Shown here: one piece after another, positions 30,832-35,530 of the stretch | Layout: each line of letters opens with the position of its first letter | Numbering within the stretch: the stretch's first letter is position 1 | Assembly (NCBI GenBank): GCA_003427395.1 | Contig: BFEA01000900.1 | Location: forward strand, 307,338 to 342,867 | Length of the DNA: 35,530 nt | Source: Chara braunii | Lineage: Eukaryota > Streptophyta > Charophyceae > Charales > Characeae | Reading direction: 5' to 3' | Translations under genes and position numbers: made by a program | Notes under the pieces: model-generated | Database searches by the model: none | The model's input: only the letters and a program-made list of their open reading frames with translations | Told to the model about the DNA's origin: nothing

Positions 30832-32340
30832 TCAAAGTATATACACCTCTAATCCGTCCTCTGCGTGCGAAGGAACTCTAGTCCTACTGACATATAGATG
30901 GACCAGTCCCCACTCACTCATTTCCTTCTGGTTCTGCCTATATAGGTAAGCCCTACCCCCATCCGGAGCTCGCTCTACCACTCGACTCCGCCTATCATAC
31001 ATCTTCCCACCACTCTCAGTCACCTTCCCAGCTGCCTTGTCCTTGAGGAACTTTCGACACTCAAGGGCTCTGTGTATGTCATGCTTGCAAAAGAAGCACT
31101 GATCATCTGACCTCCTTTGGTACCTCCTCTTCTTCTTTTGGGATTCTGGCGACAATGGTGCCTCATTGACCTCTCTCCTCACCTCATGGCTCTGGGGCAT
31201 GCTCCATAACTCCTCTGGTCTCATCCCCAAGGCCTGGGTACTTGGCCCTGCCCGCATCTCATCTCCCTCAGGCCTGTACTCGAGAGTATCCAATCTCCGT
31301 GGCCTACCCTCGTGGACCCCCTCCATCACAGTCACCCTCTCGTCCCTATGCGGCTTTGAAGGATGAGGAGTCATGGCTGTTGCTGACTCGCTCATAACCT
31401 CCTGCTGTTGCTCTCAGATCCGTCCTCCTGAGTCAGCCTCTGTGGCCCAGGAGCCCAATTGTGTCTTCAACTCCCCCATTTCCAGCACAGGCTCCGGGGT
31501 CCTCCTGTCTCTGAGGCCCCCTGATGGCATATCTAGTTCCATGGCTGCCACTAGCTCGTCCAGGCGAGATGCCTCTTCCTCCATCGTCTCAAGCTCAGCG
31601 GACGTTACTGCCCCCATAAGGGTGCCTCCCCGCACTTCTAACAGGATCGTAGGGGACTCCTCTGCAGAACCTCCTCCTACTGGTGGCGACTGGGGTCTCT
31701 GCGCTGACTCTTGTGTGGGGGTCTCAACTGACGTAGGGGTCACCTGCTACGAGGCCAACTCCCTGGGAGCTCTGAAGCTAAAGCTCTTCCCCTCGGCCTT
31801 CCTCTTGGCCTCTGCCTCCATTGGCTCCAGGAACACCTTCTTCATCTCTTCTCATCGTGGCGGCTCTACTGCCCCTCCATGGCGAAAGAGTCCGTGCACT
31901 TCCTCTCCCTAGATACCATATCTACTTTGCTCCGTCCAATCGACCACCTTGGTGGCCGAAAGCCTCTCCACTGTCGCTGCCATATCCTGGAGCCTCTTCT
32001 CCCATTCAACTTCCCTGGCTTCAATGCGAGACCTCCAGGCTTGGTTCTCCGCCTTCTCTTCTGCTAACTGAACAAACAGTTGCTCCACCTCCATCTTTGA
32101 GGCCGCCAGCTCATCGCTAAGCATGGTGTACCGCTGGAAAGACGTGGTCGCCGTCTGGCGTATCCTCCTGTCTCTACGCTCGATCGCCATCCTGGTGGCT
32201 GAAAATCCCAAGGCTCCAATCTCTCGTGCCTCGTCCGCCCTCTCGTCCTCTTGCCCCGCCTCTCGCGACCTCAAACGGTCGGCATCCCTCTTTGCCTCGT
32301 ATCTAGCCCATGCCTTGTCAATCCTCTGCTCACACGTGTT
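30832..32340 (-). pseudogene. Gag-like gene of the older element (gag2), 5'-truncated
   Basis: One reading frame runs from about 32340 to a TGA at 30832-30834 with no frameshift, broken by four stops (31909, 31852, 31747, 31414; minus-strand TAG, TGA, TAG, TGA). The N-terminal part (32340-31912) is charged and predicted by eye to be coiled coil (SDELAASKMEVEQLFVQLAE). The middle is Pro/Glu-rich. The C-terminal part has a Lys/Arg patch followed by a CCHC knuckle, then a region with GGKMYDR and RQNQKEMSEWGLVHL. Only this last tail resembles gag1. The start is missing: the frame meets a stop where the repeat array begins at about 32335. RNA binding by the knuckle is the family expectation. The body is not one I recognise, so gag is inferred from knuckle and position. 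Confidence 0.72.
31057..31098 (-). other. CCHC zinc knuckle of gag2
   Basis: The codons read C-FF-C-KHDI-H-RALE-C, an exact CX2CX4HX4C. Cys at 31096-31098, 31087-31089 and 31057-31059; His at 31072-31074. The spacing equals that of gag1, but the residues between differ. Confidence 0.93.
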
Positions 32341-33506
32341 TCATGCCAAAATTGCATGAAAATGCACTTTTGGTTTGCTGTTTTATGTGTTTTTTTATTT
32401 TTTTTATTTTTTTTTTATTTTTAACTATGTTAGTAAGAAGTGCACTCTATACATTGGTGTGGATTTTGCTTGAAATGACCTTATGGTTTTCTTATAAATT
32501 GACCTGAAAAATGGGGGGTCGGTTAAACTTCTCTCAGGAAACTATTACGTCACCTCTGAAGAGGACACAGTCAGAGGAACAAGTGGAGAGCGAGAGGGTG
32601 GGGGCGCGTATGACTGTCGCCTCGCAGCCAGCAAGCATGCGGCTGAGCATTTTGATACTGAGATGCCAGCATCCGACGAGCCACCGCCAGCTGCCACCAA
32701 ATTTGAAATTAGGGTTTGGGGGTCAAATTTTTTGTTTTTTGTTTTTTTTAATATTTTGCCTGTTCTGGTTCAAGGTTGCTGTCTGCCAAATTTGGTATTA
32801 TTTGGGTTATTAGAATTTGTGTTGTTGGGAGAGAGAAGGTTAACCGACCCCCCATTTTTCAGGTCAATTTATAAGAAAATCATAAGGCTATTTCAAGCAA
32901 AATCCATACCAATGTATAGAGTGCACTTCTTACTAACATATTAAAAACAATAAACCAAAAAAAAAAAAAAAACCCCACATAAAACAGCAACCCAAAAGTG
33001 CATTTTCAGACAATTTTGGCATGAAACACGTCATCCAAATTTCAGGATTTTCAGGCCTCCCAACAGCACAAATTCTAATAACCCAAATAATACCAAATTT
33101 GACAGATAACATGGCTCGTCGCACGCTGGCATCTCAGTATCCAAACGCTCAGCCACATGCTCGGCTGGCTGCGAGGCGACAGTCATACGCGCCCCCGCCC
33201 TCTCGCTCTCCTCTTGTTTCTCTGACTCTGCCCTCTTCGGAGGTGATGTAATTGTTTCCGTAGGACCGACCCCCCATTTTTCAGGTCAATTTATAAGAAA
33301 ATCATAAGTCCATTTCAAGCAAAATCTACACCAATGTATAGAGTGCACTTCTTCTAACATATTTAAGAAAAAAAAAAAAAACCCACATAAAACAGCAACC
33401 CAAAACTGCATTTTCAGGCAATTTTGGCATGAAACACGTCATCCAAATTTAAGGATTTTCAGGCCTCCCAACAACACAAATTCTTATAACCCAAATAATA
33501 CCAAAT

Positions 33507-33716
33507 TTGGTGAGAACCAAAGTACCCCCTCCGGAAACTATTACGTCACGTCCGAAGAGGGCAGAGTCAGAGGAACAAAAGGAGAGCGAGAGGGCGGGGG
33601 CGCATATGACTGTCGCCCCGCAGCAAGCCGAGCATGCGGCTGAGGATTTGGATACTGAGATGCCAGCATCCGACGAGCCACCGCCAGCTGCCACCAAAAC
33701 TGAAATTAGGGTTTAA
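33507..33716 (+). other. Coding-like fragment in module B (copy 2)
   Basis: This open frame reads PETITSRPKRAESEEQKES, then MTV, then a stretch ending DTEMPASDEPPPAATK, followed by a stop at the T-rich part. The same frame is kept at 34629-34901 with substitutions. At 32530-32640 it is kept in the first half only, after which that copy is frameshifted. The acidic, Pro/Glu-rich composition and retained frame suggest a captured piece of a host or element exon rather than a functional gene. There is no recognised domain. Confidence 0.35.
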
Positions 33717-34628
33717 GGGTCGAACTTTTGATTTTTTGGTTTTTTGTTTTTTTGCCTGTTTTTGTTTTGGTTTAAGGTTGCTGTCTGCCAAATTTGGTAT
33801 TATTTGGGTTATTAGAATTTGTGCTGGTTAATTTTTTTAAATATGTTAGTAAGAAATGCACTTCATACATTGGTGTTTTGCTTGAAATGACCTTATGGTT
33901 TTCTTATAAATTCACGTGAAAAATGGGGGGTCGGTTAACCTTCTCTCGTTGGGAGAGGGAAGGTTAACCGACCCCCGATTTTTCAGGTCAATTCATAAGA
34001 AAACCATAAGGCCATTTCAAGCAAAACCCTCACCAATGTATAGAGTGCACTTCTTACTAACATATTTAAAAACATAAACCCCCAAAAAAAATTAAAAACA
34101 CATAAAACAGCAACCCAAAAGTGCATTTTCAGGCAGTTTTGGCATGAAACACGTCATTCATATTTCAGGATTTTCAGATCTCCCAACAACACAAATTCTA
34201 ATAACCCAAATAATACCAAATTTGGCACACAGGATGGCTCGTCGCATGCTGGCATCTCAGTATCCAAATGCTCAGCCGCATGCTCGGCTGGCTGCGAGGC
34301 AACAGTCATACGCGCCCCCGCCCTCTCACTCTCCTCTTGTTCCTCTGACCCTGCCCTCTTTGGAGGTGACGTAATTGTTTCCGGAGGACCGACCCCCCAT
34401 TTTTCAGGTCAATTTATAAGAAAACCATAAGGTTATTTCAAGCAAAATCCACACCAATGTATAGAGTGCACTTCTTACTAACATATTAAAAAAAATAATA
34501 ATAATAAAAAAAATCACATAAAACAGCAACCCAAAAGTGCATTTTCAGGCAATTTTGGCATGAAACACGGCATCCAAATTTCAGGATTTTCAAGCCTCCC
34601 AACAGCACAAATTCTTATAACCAAAACA

Positions 34629-34901
34629 ATACGAAATTTGGCGAGAACCAGAGTACCCCATCCGGAAACAATTACGTCACCTCCGAAGAGGGCAGAGTTA
34701 GAGGAACAAGAGGAGAGCAAGAGGGAGGAGACGCGTATGACTGTTGCCTCGCAGCCATCCGAGCATGCGGCTGAGCATTTGGATACTGAGATGCCAGCAT
34801 CCGACGAGCCACCGCCAGCTGCCAGCCAAACTGAAATTAGGGTTTGCGGGTCAAATTTTTGGTTTTGTATTTTTTTTGTTTTTTGCCTGTTTTTGTTTTA
34901 G
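34629..34901 (+). other. Coding-like fragment in module B (copy 3)
   Basis: Same fragment as at 33507-33716 (PETITSPPKRAELEEQEES; DTEMPASDEPPPAA), in frame through the module. The frame continues into T-rich non-coding sequence, so its end is not that of a real gene. Confidence 0.3.
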
Positions 34902-35530
34902 TTTAAGGTTGCGGTCTGCCAAATTTGGTATTATGTGGGTTATTAGAATTTGTGCTGCTGGGAGAGAGAAGGTTAACCGACCCTTCATATTTCAGGTCAA
35001 TTTATTAAAAAAACATAAGGTCATTTCAAGCAAAAAGCACACTAATGTATAGAGTGCACTTCTTACTAACATATTCAAAAAAAATAAAACCAAAAAAAAA
35101 AATTAAGAACACGTAAAACAGCAACCCAAAAGTGCAGTTTTGGGCAATTTTGGCATGAAACACGTCATCCAAATTTCGGGATTTTCAGGCCTCCCAACAA
35201 CACAGATTCTAATAACCAAAATAATATTAAATTTGGCAGACAGCATGGCTTGTTGCATGCTGGCATCGCAGTATGAAAATGCTCAGCTGCATGCTCGGCT
35301 GGCTGCGAGGCGACAATCATACGCGCCCCCGCCCTCTCGCTGTCCTCTTGTTCCTCTGACTCTGCCCTTTTCGGAGGTGACGTACTTGTTTTCGGAGGAC
35401 TGACCCCCCATTTTTTAGGTCAATTTATAAGAAAACCATAAGGTCATTTCAAACAAAATTCACACCAATGTATAGAGTACACTTCTTACTAAGATATTTA
35501 TTAAAAAAAACGAAAAAAAAAAAAAAAAAA

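Larger units (their letters stand above)
32333..35530. mobile_element. Array of inverted and direct repeats (foldback-like)
   Basis: Two modules alternate. Module A (about 190-270 bp) runs from GACCCCCCATTTTTCAGGTC through TAGAGTGCACTTCTTACTAA, GGCATGAAACACGTCATCC and CCAAATTTGG. It is found forward at about 32843, 33264, 33965, 34386, 34975 and 35400, and inverted at 32333-32520 and 33835-33945. Module B is found forward at about 32524-32840, 33528-33835 and 34650-34965, and inverted at 33109-33263, 34235-34385 and 35246-35400. The first A-inverted/B/A-forward set (32333-33030) has terminal inverted repeats of about 190 bp and looks like a foldback element. A-rich tracts lie in each A module. 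The array interrupts gag2 and continues past the window. Confidence 0.8.

Noticed and set aside
33021-33251. Plus-strand open frame containing MARRTLASQYPNAQ
   Set aside because: It is the antisense reading of module B in its inverted copies. The opposite strand gives the better conserved acidic frame, and no domain is visible.

Overview
This is a repeat-only window from a large eukaryotic nuclear genome. I see no intact host protein gene. The elements point to the green plant lineage (streptophytes): a primer-binding site matching the 3' end of plant-type tRNA-Asp, Ty3-like gag remnants with CCHC zinc knuckles, and U6 snRNA-derived sequence. A charophyte such as Chara is only a weak impression from the gag2 C-terminal region; I could not check it.

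The centre is one nearly complete LTR retrotransposon on the minus strand, 3159-23288 (about 20.1 kb). It is flanked by a 4-bp target duplication (CCGT at 3155-3158 and 23289-23292). Its LTRs are exceptionally long: 3' LTR 3159-11619 (8461 bp) and 5' LTR 15626-23288 (7663 bp), with TGTCG/CGACA ends. The interior is only about 4.0 kb: PBS at 15606-15623, a broken gag (about 15362-13200), and about 1.6 kb of non-coding sequence. No protease, reverse transcriptase, RNase H or integrase is recognisable, so it is a gag-only, non-autonomous element whose LTRs are twice the length of its interior.

This element sits inside the 3' LTR of an older relative. The split halves of that LTR are 1862-3158 and 23289-28750. 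The older element continues with a non-coding tail (28751-30831) and a different gag-like gene (30832-32340). That gene is cut by an array of inverted and direct repeats (32333-35530) that carries coding-like fragments. A fourth LTR-like fragment lies at 65-1300 after a (TG)n tract.

The LTRs are highly structured. Going from the PBS-side end to the outer end they hold: a U5/R-like block; a conserved 19-bp palindrome; ~122-bp tandem units; an array of two-stem hairpins with a conserved AWCTTA loop and co-varying stems; a conserved tRNA T-arm-like block; ~185-bp units each with a GCTCG-type hairpin; U6 snRNA-derived units in sense orientation; and a dyad next to the LTR terminus. The hairpin array and the U6-derived units persist in the diverged older LTR. 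They are the best candidates for something undescribed, comparable in concept to the 5S-rRNA-carrying Cassandra LTRs. All alignments here were made by eye.
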